Translations under genes and position numbers: made by a program | The notes under the pieces: model-generated | Told to the model about the DNA's origin: nothing | Database searches by the model: none | The model's input: the letters and a program-made list of their open reading frames with translations, nothing else | Assembly: GCA_024180945.1 (NCBI GenBank) | Contig: JAKSGN010000006.1 | Location: 868,001 to 932,000 of the forward strand | Reading direction: 5' to 3' | DNA: 64,000 nucleotides | DNA from: Macrophomina tecta | Taxonomy: Eukaryota > Ascomycota > Dothideomycetes > Botryosphaeriales > Botryosphaeriaceae | Shown: positions 45,124 to 59,100 of the stretch, piece after piece | Position numbering within the stretch: position 1 is the stretch's first letter | Layout: each line of letters opens with the position of its first letter

Positions 45124-45946
45124 TTAAGCCGGAGGCACTGCTGCCGGAGCCTCGGTTCCGGAACCCGCCTTGGCCCTGGCGGGAGGCGGTGGCAAGAAGA
45201 GAGGCATGTAGGACTGGCGGCAGCGAGTTAGCATATTCGCCGCGGAACATCTCAGCGGCCATTGTACATACGACCAGGAGGGACATGACTATTTTCGCCG
45301 AGGTCAGCAGCAGGACTCATCAAATGCAGGACGGGGCCACGTACAGGCCATCAGGACGCTGAAGTAACCGGGCGTGCTGGCCTTCTTTTTCTGCTCCGGC
45401 GTCTCCGCCAGCCAGGTCTGGAGGGCGAAGATAACGGCAGTCCTGGCTCTCGGTCAGCACACGTATGCTTGGGGAAGCGCAAGGGGCGGCGGTCGTGCAT
45501 ACGTACCAGCCGATCATCCTGTTTCGGGTCCGCGTCGTTAGCATGCTCTCGAAGTCGGGCCCAACACATGGCGCGCCAGAGCTTACTTGTTCCTCGTAAA
45601 TATCTATTGCGCCAAGTCAGCGAAGAGCAGGCCCGGGAAGGCCGACCGACAAACTTACAGCAGCCATGGGGAGCGTGCTAGCCATGGTACCTGGCAGGCT
45701 GTCAGCAGGGGCATGCTGCGATGCGAGCGGCCGCGCGCATACCAGCGAAATCCGGGTCGGAATTGGCCTTCTCATTGGGGTCGGCGTAGGGGACGACTGC
45801 AGGCTGGTCAGCTCTCACGTGGTTCCGGCAGCAACATGGCGACAGGTGCTTGGGCGGGGGCGCCGGTGCACGGCGGGCGCGGGGCGCGAGGGCGCGGGCA
45901 GCAGCGTACTCAGGTCGTCGCGGCGCATGTCCTTCTTGGAAGCCAT
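45124..45946 (-). CDS. Asterix (WDR83OS / PAT complex) homologue, 118 aa in eight small exons
   Basis: In animals Asterix pairs with CCDC47 as the PAT complex, an ER chaperone for nascent multipass membrane proteins. Exons (minus): 45946-45910, 45796-45743, 45690-45659, 45603-45587, 45518-45507, 45442-45345, 45288-45272 and 45213-45124. Seven introns of 52-113 bp all have GT-AG ends and keep frame, including exons of only 12 and 17 nt. The product starts MASKKDMRRDDLIVPYADP, continues TMASTLPMAAIFTRNKMIGW with an uncharged helix after it, then ETPEQKKKASTPGYFSVLMA, a second hydrophobic span, and a Pro-rich tail PLFLPPPPARAKAGSG. Order, length and motifs match the family as I recall it, which strongly supports this splice model although no single exon is long enough to stand out. 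It is divergent from Mediator subunit 12. Confidence 0.92.
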
Positions 45947-46702
45947 GGCGGCGGTGGTGCGCAGTGGGCTGGCGAGGGCAGTTGGGGCCCCAGATGTTTG
46001 GTGTTGAGCGGCGAATGGCGGAGGACTGTTTCGGGTGCGGCCTGGGCGAATCTACGGCGAATCTAGCCAGGTTGGCTTCCGAAGCCACAATTCCCGTGGG
46101 CTGCCAGGTTGCGCAGGGGCGCCCGCGGCCATCCTTGCGGCGGGCGCTCGGTCGACGGCCGGCGCAGTGCCAGTGCCAGTGCTGGGTGTGGAGCCTGCGT
46201 GCCGGCGAGCCACACGGCGCAGATTGTCAGTGCCGGCTGCATTCACGAGCGGAGCGGTCAGGGCAGCGCTGCGCGACATGAGGCTGCGCAGCAACGGGCG
46301 TGGAAGGGTCTCCAGGCGAGATCTGGCACCGCGGACACAGCCGAAGAGCCTGTGCTCCAGTCGGTATCTGCCCCCCGGACCGCCAGCCCATATCGCGCAA
46401 GTCAGGCAAGCCTGCGGCGAGCGCGCCAGACGCTTACGGCCACTAAGCTCGCAGATCCCAGTCCTGCCCTCCGGCTGTCGCGCCGCCATACCTCACACAC
46501 ACACACTCTCTCTCTGTCGCTCTTCAGCCCAGCGCACCCCATCTCTCGCTGCGCCCGTACGTGAGCCCTCTCTGCTCCCAGCTGCCGCTGACCTCGCCAG
46601 ATGTCCGATCCTCCCTGCCTGCTGCTGCCCCTCACTACGCCCGCACCACCATCGCAGTAAACATGCAGTCCCGCGCCTGATTACGCATGGAGCCTCAATG
46701 CG
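45947..46702. promoter_or_regulatory. Divergent promoter region, Asterix and Mediator subunit 12
   Basis: 756 bp between two divergent starts. It contains a CA-then-CT dinucleotide tract at about 46494-46518 and pyrimidine-rich DNA before the MED12 ATG. No clear TATA box, as is common for fungal housekeeping genes. Confidence 0.5.
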
Positions 46703-49700
46703 ATGACTTCCCGTCCTGGCCCGACTGCAGCTCAGCGCACCACCGCTGGAGGTCTCCCGCGCCCGCCCACCCAGGTCCGACCCTCCGTCCAGCAGCATGT
46801 CTACTCCGCCAATGCTCGTCCGCCCGCCGACGTAATCGATCTCACCGCCGACGAGGCAAAGCCGCCGGCTGCTGATGCGCCGCCGAAGCACCATCCCCCG
46901 AAGCAGACCACCGCCGCAGACGACTCCCGCTGGCCTTCCCAGGACAACCAGTTCGCCGTGCAGGATGGCTTCTCGAAACCGCCACCTCGTGGTCGCCCCC
47001 AGATCTCCTTTGAGGATATTTCCGAGGTGGGCACCTCGGGTTTCGGGAGAGCCGCAACTGCCGCTCTGCGCGCCACCGCCATCTCAAATTCCGGAAGCCT
47101 ACCCTTCCCCCCACGTCCGGGATTCCGCGTGCACAAGCGACAATCACAGGGAGCAAGGCCGGCCTCGTCTCCGGCAGGCGGCGTGAAGAAGGATGCAGCA
47201 CAGCGCAACGGCGTCGTGGAGCCTCCTCCCGACGCCGTGCGAGTGCCGCGTGGGAAGACGGTGGACTTCTACCCATGGGCTGGAAACCATCCGGAAGATG
47301 GTCTGTCGGCGGAAGTTGTAAAAGTTGGCTACTTCGATGATCGCAAGGGTCAGGTCGACCTTAATGCGGGGAAGGCGCACGTCGGCCCCCAGATCAAGAA
47401 CAAATCCACCCTTCAGACCTTGTCCTCGCTTTTCATCCAGGTTCTCGAGAAGCGGCAGGCATCTGGCCGTGTCAGAGAACCTTCTACTTTCAAACCGCCC
47501 CCCAGAATCACCGTCAAAGATACCCAGCGCGAGGAATGGCTCCGAGATCTGGCGAATCCATCCCTTCCGCCCAAACGCAGAATACCCCACGGCATTCGGG
47601 GCAAGCTCCTACTCGAACAATGTCTCAGCAAGAACATACCGATCGCGCGGGCCATATGGCTGGCAAAATGTGTTGGCGCTAATGAAATGCGTGCCTGGAT
47701 GCGCAAAGGAGCCAGTAGTACAGGAGGCATGGGTGGTGAAGTTAAGTGGGTTCGCGAGTGGACGGTATTTGTGGAGCAGTTTGTCGACAGCACCATCAGC
47801 ATTTGCGGCCAGGATGGCTGGCGGGACAAGATGGACTACACCATTCGGCTTGCTTCGCAGCTGTATACTGAGCGTCTTCTGGACCAGGACCACTATCTCG
47901 ACTGGCTCCTCACCTCTCTTGAAAGCACCGAAGTCGAGCGACTGCCGATATGGTTCCTCATGGTCCAGATCTACTGGCAAGATATCGTTGCTCTGAGGCG
48001 GCGAGGACGACGCCTTACAGAAGCATTGCTCCTGCATCTTGACAGCATGGAATCTGCTGACAAAGTTGAGGCTGAAAATCCACTGATTCTGCGTTCGCGT
48101 CGACTGATCACTACCCTTCTCATGGGCCACCGCAACTGCATGGTTATACCACGAACTTGGAGGAAGTACAGACATTTCTTTGACAATATGCTCAAGGGCA
48201 GCGTCCATCCTGCACTACAAAGTGCCATTCGCTCCGTTATCAGAAGAAACGAGCGGCTGACCGGCTGGAGCCACAACCCCGCGCAGACCCACCAATCTCC
48301 GCAAAAGAGCGTTCTCTCTGCTCTGGACGAAATATCTCTGGACTTGAATCTCAACGAATTTTCCGCACAATGCGTGGCACTAATGCCAGATGCCCAAGGT
48401 CTCGCAGTCACTGTGCTGCAATGGGCTTGCTCTTTATACCGCGAAGGCTCACATAGACTTTATGTCGCAGTCCGGCTGCTTCGAAAATGGAAGTCCAAAG
48501 GAGCTGATATCGACAGCGCTATCCTTGCCGTTCTGAGCGACGGCCAGAAGCTGAAAGGTATCAAGCATCGGGACTTTTTCAGGCTCGTTGCAGAACTCGT
48601 GCGTTCCAAGCACTTTTCCGTTGGAAGATATCTCCAGTGGCTGATTGCGAGCGGAAGTTTGTCTGCTGGTGGAGACGTTACCAAAGTAAGATAATGGCCC
48701 GTTCTTTTTTTTTCGTATGGCCGAGCTGACATCCATGTAGAGCGAAGCTTGCAGTGTGCGTCTGATCGCGGAGATTCCTCTTCAAGGTCTACCGGAGCAC
48801 GTGCTCAATCTTCGGCAATCCCTTCTGCAAACAAATCTTCAGAACGGCGCCAACGAAGCTCTGGACCTTATGGATGATCACAGCGTCATTTTTAAGCAGC
48901 TCTGGGCCATCTTCGATCAAGACATTGGAGATGAGATCACTTTCGATATCCCCTTCGCCAACTTGAGCACAGGCGTCAGACTCGAGATCAGTCGCTGGTT
49001 ACGCCAAGAGCTTCTGGCCCGCCTAGCGTATGTTCTATACCAAGTCTATCTATTTCATGTCGCTAATCTTCTACAGTCCCACGCTTGAGGATGACGAGAT
49101 GAGAGATGATTTTGTCCTCACTGCCCCTCGGTTCTATGCCATCAGAGATGTGGTGGAACAGCTTGAGGACTTTACCATCCTTGCTGACATCCTAGGCCTT
49201 GCCATGCAGTCGAATGATCTGATGGTCTTCGCCGCCATCGCAGATACTTTGAATCACCATCATCGCACCTTTGCAGCAATTGGTGCGCTCCGGCCACTGT
49301 TCAACAATCTCATCGAACTGTATGGAAAGGCTAGACTAGACAAGCCATTGGAACGCTCATTCCTCCTTGCACTGGCCGATTTGTGCTGTAGGTTGCAAAC
49401 TGAACCAAACCTCGTCGTTCAGCTTACCTCCGACATCACTCGACTGGAACAAAGGTCGGCCGTTGCAGCCTGCTCTCCCGCATCAGATAACATGGCCGAT
49501 TTTCACGGTGGCAAGATGGACTTCGACGAAGAGATTGACCGGATTCTCGCCAGCGGAACAAGCATGGATGAGAACATGGTCGCTCGCGTCTTTGCGAAGG
49601 TTGTAACGCGGATCGAGGAGCAAATTGGCAAAGAAAGCGGTCGCTGTAGCAAGTTCGGGCAGTGGCTTCAACGGCTCAAGGCTTTCGACGATAAAACCTT

Positions 49701-51639
49701 CGACCGTCACATGTCAGATACTATCTCCAGCATGATGCTCAGTAATGGGCAGTCGCTCTTGCACATTCTCCCGTGCGCTGTCGGGTCTGGATCACTTTCT
49801 CTGGACAACTTCATCTCATTTTCCGAGACTACTATCGGCTTCCTGCGAAAGACGAATGTCTCTGCCGCGGCTAATGCTTCTCTGCATGTGCTGGATGCTA
49901 TTCTTCCTATGGAAGGACTTCAGGGCTTTGGGCTGGTACAAGAGATTTACCGCTACAGAATCGAACAGGAAAAGTTGTGTCAAAGCTCTCAAGGCGTTGC
50001 CCTGCAACTCCTGCGGCAAGCTATTGAGCTCTGTTCGGATTCAAAAGACTCCAAACAGCCGATCCAACTCGAGTCACTGCTACGGAACCAACGTCTGCTC
50101 AAGGTCCTTCGATATCACGCGTGTCGGAACGCGCACGAATTTTGTGTTGCCATGGGCATTAGTCCTCCTTCAGAAAATGCTGACGCTGCTATGGCCTTGG
50201 ACGAGAAGCGTTCGACTCTGATAAAAACACTGTTCGATGCTTTGATGGACCCGAGTAGCAGTTTAGGTTAGCCTCTTCAGAGCCCCTGAAACATGGCCGT
50301 CGCTAACGCATCTCCAGGTCTTACCAAACTAGACGCAGAAGATCAGGCCAGTACCCTTGTGAATGCCGCGGATGATCTCTCAGTGCCTTTTTGCCAGCTC
50401 GAGCTTCAGTTGCTATTCAAGATCCAGGTTCTGTCTGATGAGGAAGGCGAGATTGGCGTGGCAGATGCTATCATTCAGGCTGTCAAGGAGGCTGTAGAGA
50501 ATGACAAGTCAATCTGGTCTGATCTCTTGACCGGACTGGACGCGGAGATGACTCGGAAGGTAAAGCCAATCAGTCGTACTAGCCCAGGACGATTGATGCT
50601 AATGAGAAGCCAGATTCGTGAATACGCTGAGACACATATTCTCTCCGCAGTCTCCAGCCTCGCCAAGGCACGCACAGTTAATGAAGAGCTGCTTCTCTTG
50701 ACGAGCCGGGAAGACCACCAGAGAATGCTTCACAGATATCTATCCGTGCTCAACTTGACTGCGTGGAGCATAGACGACAAAGCACAAAGTCAAATATGCG
50801 CTGCGATTTTAGAGAGGCTTCGGACCTTACTTGAACTGCTTTCCGCATCTAGCCAATCGGGGCAATCAGTCGAGTCAAGAGAGGAAATAACGAAATTACG
50901 GCAAGGCTCCACTGCTGCTATCGCGCTTTCTCCATGGTGAGTCGATTCTCAAGTCCTCAAAAAACATGCTCTGACAGTACCCAGGATCTACGCCATGCTC
51001 CATCTTATCGTCCTCCACAAGTCGATCTGTCAGCCTAGCAAGGCGAGCACCAGCCATCAAGCAAGTCTGCTCTGGACCTTGCGCACATTTCTCCTACATC
51101 CGGAACTTCAATCATTCCCTCAAACCACCGAATATATCCTCGACGTTGCTGCGTCTCTGTCGGACGATCTTCCAGAGGAGGCTCGTGCGCAGCTTCTCAG
51201 ATATGAGTCTACCAAAGCAACTCACGATCCTCGCGTTGCGTTCTTACTGGGCCTCCCTGCGGCCATACAGGATTCTTGGCTTGGCCTCATCACCCCGATC
51301 CAACCTCAATCGTCAGGGAACACTACTTCGTCAGCTTCCAATAATCCTGCCAGTGCCGCGGCTGCAGCTCGTGGCACGGCAGCACAGCATCAACATCAAG
51401 GCTTCTGGCAGGCGCAAGCGCAGCGAACTCAAGCGCAACAACAGCGCCTTGGAGCCGCAGGTACTGGTGCAGCAGCCCAGGCTGGCGGCATGAACAGCAA
51501 CTCCACTCAGCCCGTGGAGTACGGAAAGCCTGTACCGTACCATCTCCGTCGCTGGGAGATTCTACCGGATTCGACCAGTGGCTCGGGCCCAAACGACACC
51601 GCGCTAAGTTTGACATTGTTCGATGCTAAGAAAGTGTAG
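46703..51639 (+). CDS. SRB8: Mediator of RNA polymerase II transcription subunit 12, 1577 aa
   Basis: This is a subunit of the CDK8 kinase module of Mediator; it activates the kinase-cyclin pair and modulates transcription. Exons: 46703-48685, 48741-49027, 49077-50266, 50318-50936 and 50985-51639; introns are 48-55 bp and keep frame. The Med12 signature lies in exon 1 (about 47490-47710): FKPPPRITVKDTQREEWLRDLANP, here seen as FKPPPRITV then WLRDLANP, followed by IPHGIRGKLLLEQCL and ARAIWLAKCVGANEMRAW. The middle is long and helical without sharp motifs. The C-terminus has a Gln/Ala-rich tract (about 51380-51480), as usual for this subunit. Length fits fungal orthologues. The first 80 residues are Pro/Ala-rich and disordered-looking. 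Confidence 0.93.
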
Positions 51640-53189
51640 ACGAATGTCTAGTCTAACATATTGATTTAATTCTGGATCAAATAACTATCCGAAAAGCCGT
51701 CTTGCCTTTGGACCACCATCAAGGGCCCTTCTTCTTACCTTTTGTGTTTCTGTTGATTTTTGGATGGAATGGGCGTTGATCATTTTGGAGACCGATAGGG
51801 TTCCGTCATGCACGTGTGTCTTGGTAAACTTCTTTCCCCATGCATTCTCCGCATCTTCAGAACACGATACGGGCGTTCGTGCATCTGATAAACCTATCAA
51901 GGGCGTTAAAGTGTTTCGGATTATTGTTGTCAAAGGCATTCTGCTTTATGGGCATTACAGATTATTTCTATTGGGGTTGTCGGTGCTTTGTGGAAGCCAC
52001 TAGGGTCATTATCTGTTTTTAGGTTGCACTGCTGTCTGTTTAACAGATTCTGTTATTGTTTATCATGACCGATGGAACGGATGGCTGGATGTCATGATGA
52101 GAGCGAGAGTGTTGGGCGTGTTGCATAGTTTTATCCTTTTCTTTTTTGGACACCTTGTTTTTGTCCAGAATGCTCAACTTTAAACTCCCAAGGCGCTCGC
52201 TTTTACTCTGAATTTGTACTGCTTGTCTGAAAATCTGGAATGGGAAGGCTTGGTTCTTTCTCCTTCTCCTTTTCCTTTGTCCATGTCCCCGTTGACAGAA
52301 AGATAGACGTGCTGAGAAAGAGATGATCTTGAGAAGAGAAATCGCGTCTGTTGAGTGATATGGGTGATGAGACGGATTCTTGCAGCATACGTGGGCCTCA
52401 CTTGTCAACCGGCGGGCACGGTAGGTGGGATTATTCCTGTACGGGCAGCCGTACCGTATCACGGTACCACCACCGTAGCAAACAGGCTTGCGGGACGGAA
52501 GACGTGCGAAGATCCCGACGGCTTTCTGGGACCTTCAAAAGTCCGCAGGGAGACATGGAAATGTCGCCAAAGACAACCCTAAAGACAAAAGCCGTGTGCA
52601 TGCGTGTTAAACCTTGCCGCCTGAAGATCGAAGGCCTTCACAGAACCGTCACTTATAGGAACAACGAGTTTATGCTTCTCTAACAACGAAAAAAGGCTCC
52701 TACTTGATTGCTAGTTGGAGCTTCCCGAGAAGTGGCTTAGCATCTAATAGGCCTTACTTGGACTAGCTTCTGCGCGCTCAGGACTTATTTCTCCCGCGTG
52801 CTCCTTGGCCTGTTGCATGATCCGTTCTTCCAGATTATACCACATGTTGGAATTTTCTTACAGCCGCTCTGTCTCCATAAAAAAAAAGATCACGACATGT
52901 TGCCCTGGGCTTCAGCGAGGTGAAATGGTGAAGTTTGGTAGAACCTGTGAACACTTCGAACCTCATTTATGCATGTTTTAGAGTGTCCGATGCAACCATC
53001 TGACACGTTTCACGGCGTGCAGTGACATTCGAACCATGGACTAGGTCTTCGCAGGGGCATATATAAGTATGTCTTCTGATGCTACCTGTCTTGCGGCTTC
53101 TATAATTTCTCATCTAAAAGTATCTATGAAGAAAAAATAAGGAAAAAAAAAAAAAAAAAGCAAACAAACGAACATAAACATACTGATAT
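51640..53189. other. Convergent spacer between MED12 and PKS-NRPS
   Basis: 1.55 kb between two gene 3' ends. It holds A-rich runs (about 53128-53160) just past the PKS-NRPS stop and T-rich DNA after MED12, suitable for polyadenylation. Small frames have no recognisable content. Confidence 0.5.
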
Positions 53190-56100
53190 CTACGAACCCC
53201 CCTTAACCAGCTTGGGAAAGGCAAGCGGCGAGTTCGACTCCTCCGCACTCAGCAGATACGCCGCAAGCATGGGATTCAGTCCGGCGCGCTCGGCCTCGGC
53301 GACCCACTCGCGCAGCGGCAGCGTCCTGACCGGCAGCGCCGCCCCGGCATCCGACATCTGCCGCACCACCTCGAGCGGGTACTCGATCTCGCCTGACTCG
53401 TAGAGGTAGCGCACGCCTGCCGATTGTTCCCGTCCCTCCTCGCCCGGGGACGACGATGCTGCTGGCTGCCGTCCCTCGACGACGGCCTCGGCGATCCGCG
53501 CGGCGACGCTGTGCACCGAGATGAAGTCGAAGTAGCCCTTCCACGCGGCGCCGCCCTCGGGCACGGCGCGCAGCGCCTCGACGTAGCGGAACAGGTTGCT
53601 CATGAGGTCGAGCTCGCCGGCGCCGTCGCCCGTGATGGACGACGGCCGGTGCACGGTGACGGGCAGGCCGAAGGCCGCGCTGGCGTTCTCGAGGAAGCGC
53701 TCGCACACCCACTTGGCGGCCGTGTAGCCGTTGGTGGTGGCTCTGCCGGTGGGGGACGGAGACAATGCCGGCGGGTATGCTGCCACGCTGATCTCGCCCA
53801 CGGCGTCCAGCCCCGTCAGCTGCGTGACGCTGGCGCTGGAGACGAAGTGGAAGGGCACCCGGCGCGGCAGCGCGAGCGCCGCGAGCGCGCGCGTGCCGGC
53901 CACGTTGGTGTGCGCGAGCGTGGCGTACGTCTTCATGAAGGACACGTCGGCGCCGTTGTGCACGACGGCGTCGGCCGCGGAGAAGATGGCCGCCGCGTCG
54001 TCGGGCGAGAGGCCGAGCAGCGGCGCCGACAGGTCGCCCGCGTGCAGGTGGATCTTGGGCGAGGAGGTGAAGAGGGGCGGGAGCGTGGAGAAGGGGGCGC
54101 GGATGGCAATGCAGTGGATCGTCGTGATGGTGGGGGCGCGCAGGAGGAACTCGAGGAGCCGCTTGCCCAGGAAGCCCGTGGCGCCGGTGAGGACGACCAC
54201 GCGGGGCGGCGTGGCCGGCGGGGATGGCGTGCCTGACAGGTCCGGCAGGTCTTCGCTCAGGGACGGTGGGATGGCGGCTTCCTGCTCCCAGTCAATCTCC
54301 TCGGCGGGGGCGGACAGGCCTGCAAATAGGGCTGCCATTTCCGCGAGGGTGCTGGATTCGAACAGCTTGTGGAGAGGCGGCGATGTGTTGTACTTCTGCT
54401 TGAGAAGACCCTGGAGATTGACGAGGAGCAGCGACGTGCCGCCCACATGGAAGAAGTCGCTGGTTGGTCCGATGTCGTAGTTCTCAGCAACAGCTCCGGG
54501 GATGACCTCCTTCCAGAGCTCCTTGATCTCTGCCTCCGTCGACGTAAGGTCGTGGTGTGTTTGCAGGGCGCGCGGCTTCGCAACTGGCAAGGCTTGCAGT
54601 GCGCGGCGATCAAGCTTGTTCGAGCTGCTAAGTGGCAATTGGGAGATGGGGCAAATGGCCGAGGGCTTCATATACTGCGGAAGGGGAAGCTGATCATTGA
54701 GGCTGGCAAGGAAATCGTCATCCTCAGCTGAACACACCACATGGGCGACGAGGTATTGAGGAGGTGACTCTGCGTCCTGTCGGACGGAAACGGCCGCATG
54801 GGCAACCTGTCCGTCAGCAGCCTTGACGATGGCAGCCTCGATATCCTGCAGATCTATGCGGAGGCCGCGAAGTTTGATCTGAGTATCACCATCGATGCGG
54901 CCCTCGAGGATAAGGCCTCCGTCTGAGCACAACCGCCCGCGGTCTCCCGTCCTGTGCATGGTTGTCCAGCCATTTGCTAGGAAGTGCGCCGGGGCATACT
55001 CGTCCTTGACGAACTTCTCTGCTGTGAGGGCATCATTGTGGAGATACCCAAGGCCGACACCAGCACCTCCGATGCAGACTTCTCCAGGGACACCGACAGG
55101 AAGTGGTTTGAGGTCCTGGTCGACGATATAGACAGAGTAGTTTGGCCACGTCAAGAGAGACGATGCAGAGCATCCAGGTTGGCCATACTGCAACTCGCGG
55201 GCATTGGATGTGAAAGTGATCTCGGTTGGCCCATAGCCATTGAAGAGACGCAGGTCCGGCTTCTGGAGAGACCGGAATGCATCGGTGAGGACTTCTGTTG
55301 CTTTTTCACCGCCGCTCATCGCAACTCTCCATTTCGAGCTCTGGAGGGCGGAGAATCCGGACTGGAACCAGGCCAGGTACTCAGAGGGCGTCGCCTGGGT
55401 GACAGTCACGTCCTCGGTTGCGATCAGCTGGGCCAGTCCGACGGCATCACCGCGGAGCTCCTTTGGGGCTACGACCAGGGTACCCCCGTTGCACAGTGCC
55501 AAAAATGTCTGCGAGAGGGACATGTCGAAGCTGAACGCGGCTTGCTGGAGAACTGTCTCTGCCTGTAGACCCCACTGAAGCGTTGCTATTTCGGAGTTGT
55601 TCCTGAAAGAAGCATGGCTCAGAGTGATGCCCTTTGGTGTGCCAGTTGAGCCACTAGTGTAAAGAACCGCCGCTGCGTTAGAGAATACGCCAGCGTTGTT
55701 CGGGACGGGTTGAGCATGGTTAAGGATCGTTGACACGTCAACCGAGGGCGCAGAGCAGTTCAACTCGCTGAACAGATGACTGGTCTCGGAATCCACCAGA
55801 ATGCAGCTCGGCTGGCATTCTTGGACGATGGCAGCCAGGCGCGAAGTTCCCACGCGAGTTTCCAGCGGGACATATGTAGCGCCAATTCTCCAGATTGCCA
55901 AGATGGAGCAAATGAAGTCCGTTGTCGGAGTTTGGAACACACCAATTGTGCCCCCGGTTTGAATTTCGGACGCGATCGCATTGACTCGCGCTGCCATGTC
56001 AGCGTAAGTGATCTCATCTCCCTTGCCGTTCTTCAGTGCAACATTGCCTGGATACTTGCCAACCATCTCGTCGATCCGATGAACGACGGTAGCGGGCCAA

Positions 56101-59100
56101 GTGAGATCATACGCTGGCCCGGCTCCCAGCTGAAGAGCCTTCTCGACCGCGGCGGTGCTGTGGATTGCGGGCCGGTTTAGACGGGCAGCGGGATTCTTCG
56201 AGAATCCATCGAGAAGATTGAAGTAGTTGTCAAGCAGCGTTTCCGCATCCTTAAGATCGTATAGATCCTTCTGCACCGCCAACATGACGAGCGCATCTCC
56301 GCCGGGGTTGTCGACGACGTCCATGCTGATGTCGTAGGCGATCTGACCACCAGCGATAAGTTCTCCCTCGCAGGCGCAATCGCAGAAGGACCGAACTTCG
56401 TCAATGCCTTGGCGGTAGTTCATGAAGACCTGGAAGAGCGGTGCATAGATTGAGGAGCGCGGAATATTCAGCTCGTTAAGCAAAACATCGAACGGAACCC
56501 GGGAGTTGGCGAAGACTTGCTGTGATTTCTGCTGCATTTCTCTGACAGCGTCGCCGAATATCTGGGTAGGCTTGGCGCTTATCCGGAGCGGTAGAAGGTT
56601 CAAATACAAACCAATGGCTTCCATAACATCGCTATCCTTCCTGTTAGCGTCTGCAATACCGATGCAAACGTCTTCGCTGTCGACGTAGCGCGTGAGAAGG
56701 GCCTTGAAGATAGAAAGGTGGAAGCTGAAGGGCGTGACTTTAAACTTGCGGCAAGTCTCTCTTATCTTTGCTGAAAGTTCGGAGCTGACTCGACGCTTGA
56801 CCATGTGTGTACCGTAGTTGATGCTTGCCGGCCGAGAACTCTTCTTCGATAACGGCAGAAGAGAGATTGGCTGGGGAACATCAGGAAATTCGCCGCGCCA
56901 GAAGTTGAGCTCCGAGGTCCATTTCTCAGACCGGTATTCCTGCAGTTCCCTCAGCGTGAAATCCGGGTATTGGATCACGTCTGCAGTAAAGGGCCTTCCA
57001 TAGTACGCCTTCTCAAGATCAGAGAAGAAGATCTCGAAGCTGATGCCGTCCATATTGATATGGTGGTAGCCAAGGACCAGGAAATGTTCGGTCGAAGACT
57101 TCGAGAGGAGTTTAATCTGCATAGTCTCGCCGTGCTCAAGGTCATAGACATGACTCTTGAGGCTCTCATAGGCCTTGTCGACGTCCTGCTCACTCGAGAT
57201 GTCCTCATGCTCCAGCTTCAGCGAAGACGAGCTCCACACCCTCTGAACGGGACGGTTGCCCTCAACGCCAAATGAGGTTCGGAGAGCTTCATGCCTTTGG
57301 CCGACCGCTTGGACTGCCTTGCTGAACTTGACGATGTTCAGCGGCCCGTTGATCCGAATTAGAGTCGTGATGTTGAAAGCAGTCTGATCTTCCACGTAGA
57401 ATTTCAGAAACCAGAAGCGTGACTGGCCAAAAGACATAGGTACAACCCGTTCCACGCAGTCTTCGGGAGAGGGAATGGAATCGGAAAGGGTTGTCTCGGA
57501 ATCATCGCTAGCATCAGCACGGCCATCGCCCGTGAAAACTGATGGTGCGGGGCTGGGCGAGTTGGTGCTGAGAGCTGAGGAAGCCTGCTCGACATGCAGG
57601 TTTTCATTCTGCAGTTGTACCTTCATTCCCTGCGGCACATTTGGTTTCTCCTGCGCGGCCTCTTCGGGAAGCATAACAGAAGGCACTGCGGGTTTCTCTG
57701 CGCCACTCGAGGAGCCGAGCTTGGGTGTCAATGAAGCCGGAAGTTTCTCGTGAGCAAACTCCAGCAAGCCCTTGGCAGTACCTCCGTTCAGGATTTTAAG
57801 AACGGGTACGTCAACGGTGACTTCTTTAAGGAACCACGACCTTACATCCACAGCAACGAGTGAGTCCATGCCAAGATCTTCCAGAGGCACATTCAGAATG
57901 TCTCTTTCCGCATCCGCTTGCAGGGTAGATTGAAGCTTGGCGAGGAAAGCGACTGGTTATATCTATTAGCAGATGTCGACAGAGTGTCATGGGTTACTGT
58001 ACCTTTCAGAATCTCAAAGACATCAGCTGCAGTCTTGGCTTCCAGCAGCTGAGTCCTCACAGGAACGCCATCCTTGGCGCCCTGCTTTTCCGTAACGGTG
58101 GTGCCTGTCTTCAGAACCAGATGCTGGAACATTGGGTTGGTAAACCAGGTGATTTGCTCGTCTCCGTACTGCAGGCGAAGACCTGTGGCCGTCTCGACAG
58201 TTTCGAGTGAGTCAGGAGGGCTTGCAAGCACTGCCTCGGCAAAAATAGTCAGGAAGTCCTGCTCACTCATCCAGGTATTGCCGACCTGGTGCAGGAAAGC
58301 CTGCTGCTGCAATGTGAGCTCGCGAGTGACGTATCCATTACCCATGATTGCGCCAATCTCGACGGTGGAGCCAGCAACACCACGCTTGCGCCTCTGGGCT
58401 GCCAGAGAGTTCATGAACATGTTTGCGGCAGCGTACATGCTCTGGCCAGGATTGCCGGTGATACAAGCGATGGAAGAGAAGAAAATAAACCAGTCAAGCG
58501 GTGCGTCTCGGAAGATCTCGTCCAGATAAATGCTACCCTGCACCTTGGGCTTGAGGACTTTTTCCATGGTCTCGACCGTCATGTCGACGAACATGGTGTC
58601 ACGGAGGACCATTGCTCCTTGAGCAACGCCAGCAATCGGAGGCATTGTTGCGTTAATAGTCTTGTAGACCGAGTACACGGCATCGCGGTTGGTGATATCG
58701 CTGTGTCAAGTCAGTTGTGATGAATCAATGTACCAGCGGGTCTTTTGAACTTACTTTGCAACAACTCTAACGGTCGCTCCCATAGCTTCAACGCTCTCCA
58801 TCCACCTGGGGTCCACCTTGGGGTTGCGGCTGGTGATGACAATGTACCTGGCGCCGCGATCAATCATCCAGCGGCAAAGGGACAAGCCGAGCCCTCCAGT
58901 CAAGCCGACAAGCCAGTACGTCTTGTCCTGCTTGAACCTGACAAGCGAGCCAGCGGGCTGGATCTGGGCAGGAAGCTTGGATTCAGTGGTCCAGTCTACT
59001 AGGCAAAGGCCGCGCGGGGCTGAGGCCTGCTGCGTAAGATCCACGGGCGAGACGTGCGGGACAATGACGGCACCAAAAAAGTGACGTTCGGCACGGGCGT

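Noticed and set aside
46035..46706. Plus-strand 223-codon frame upstream of MED12
   Set aside because: It lies in the Asterix/MED12 divergent promoter, is Arg/Pro/Ser-rich without motifs, and crosses a CA/CT repeat.
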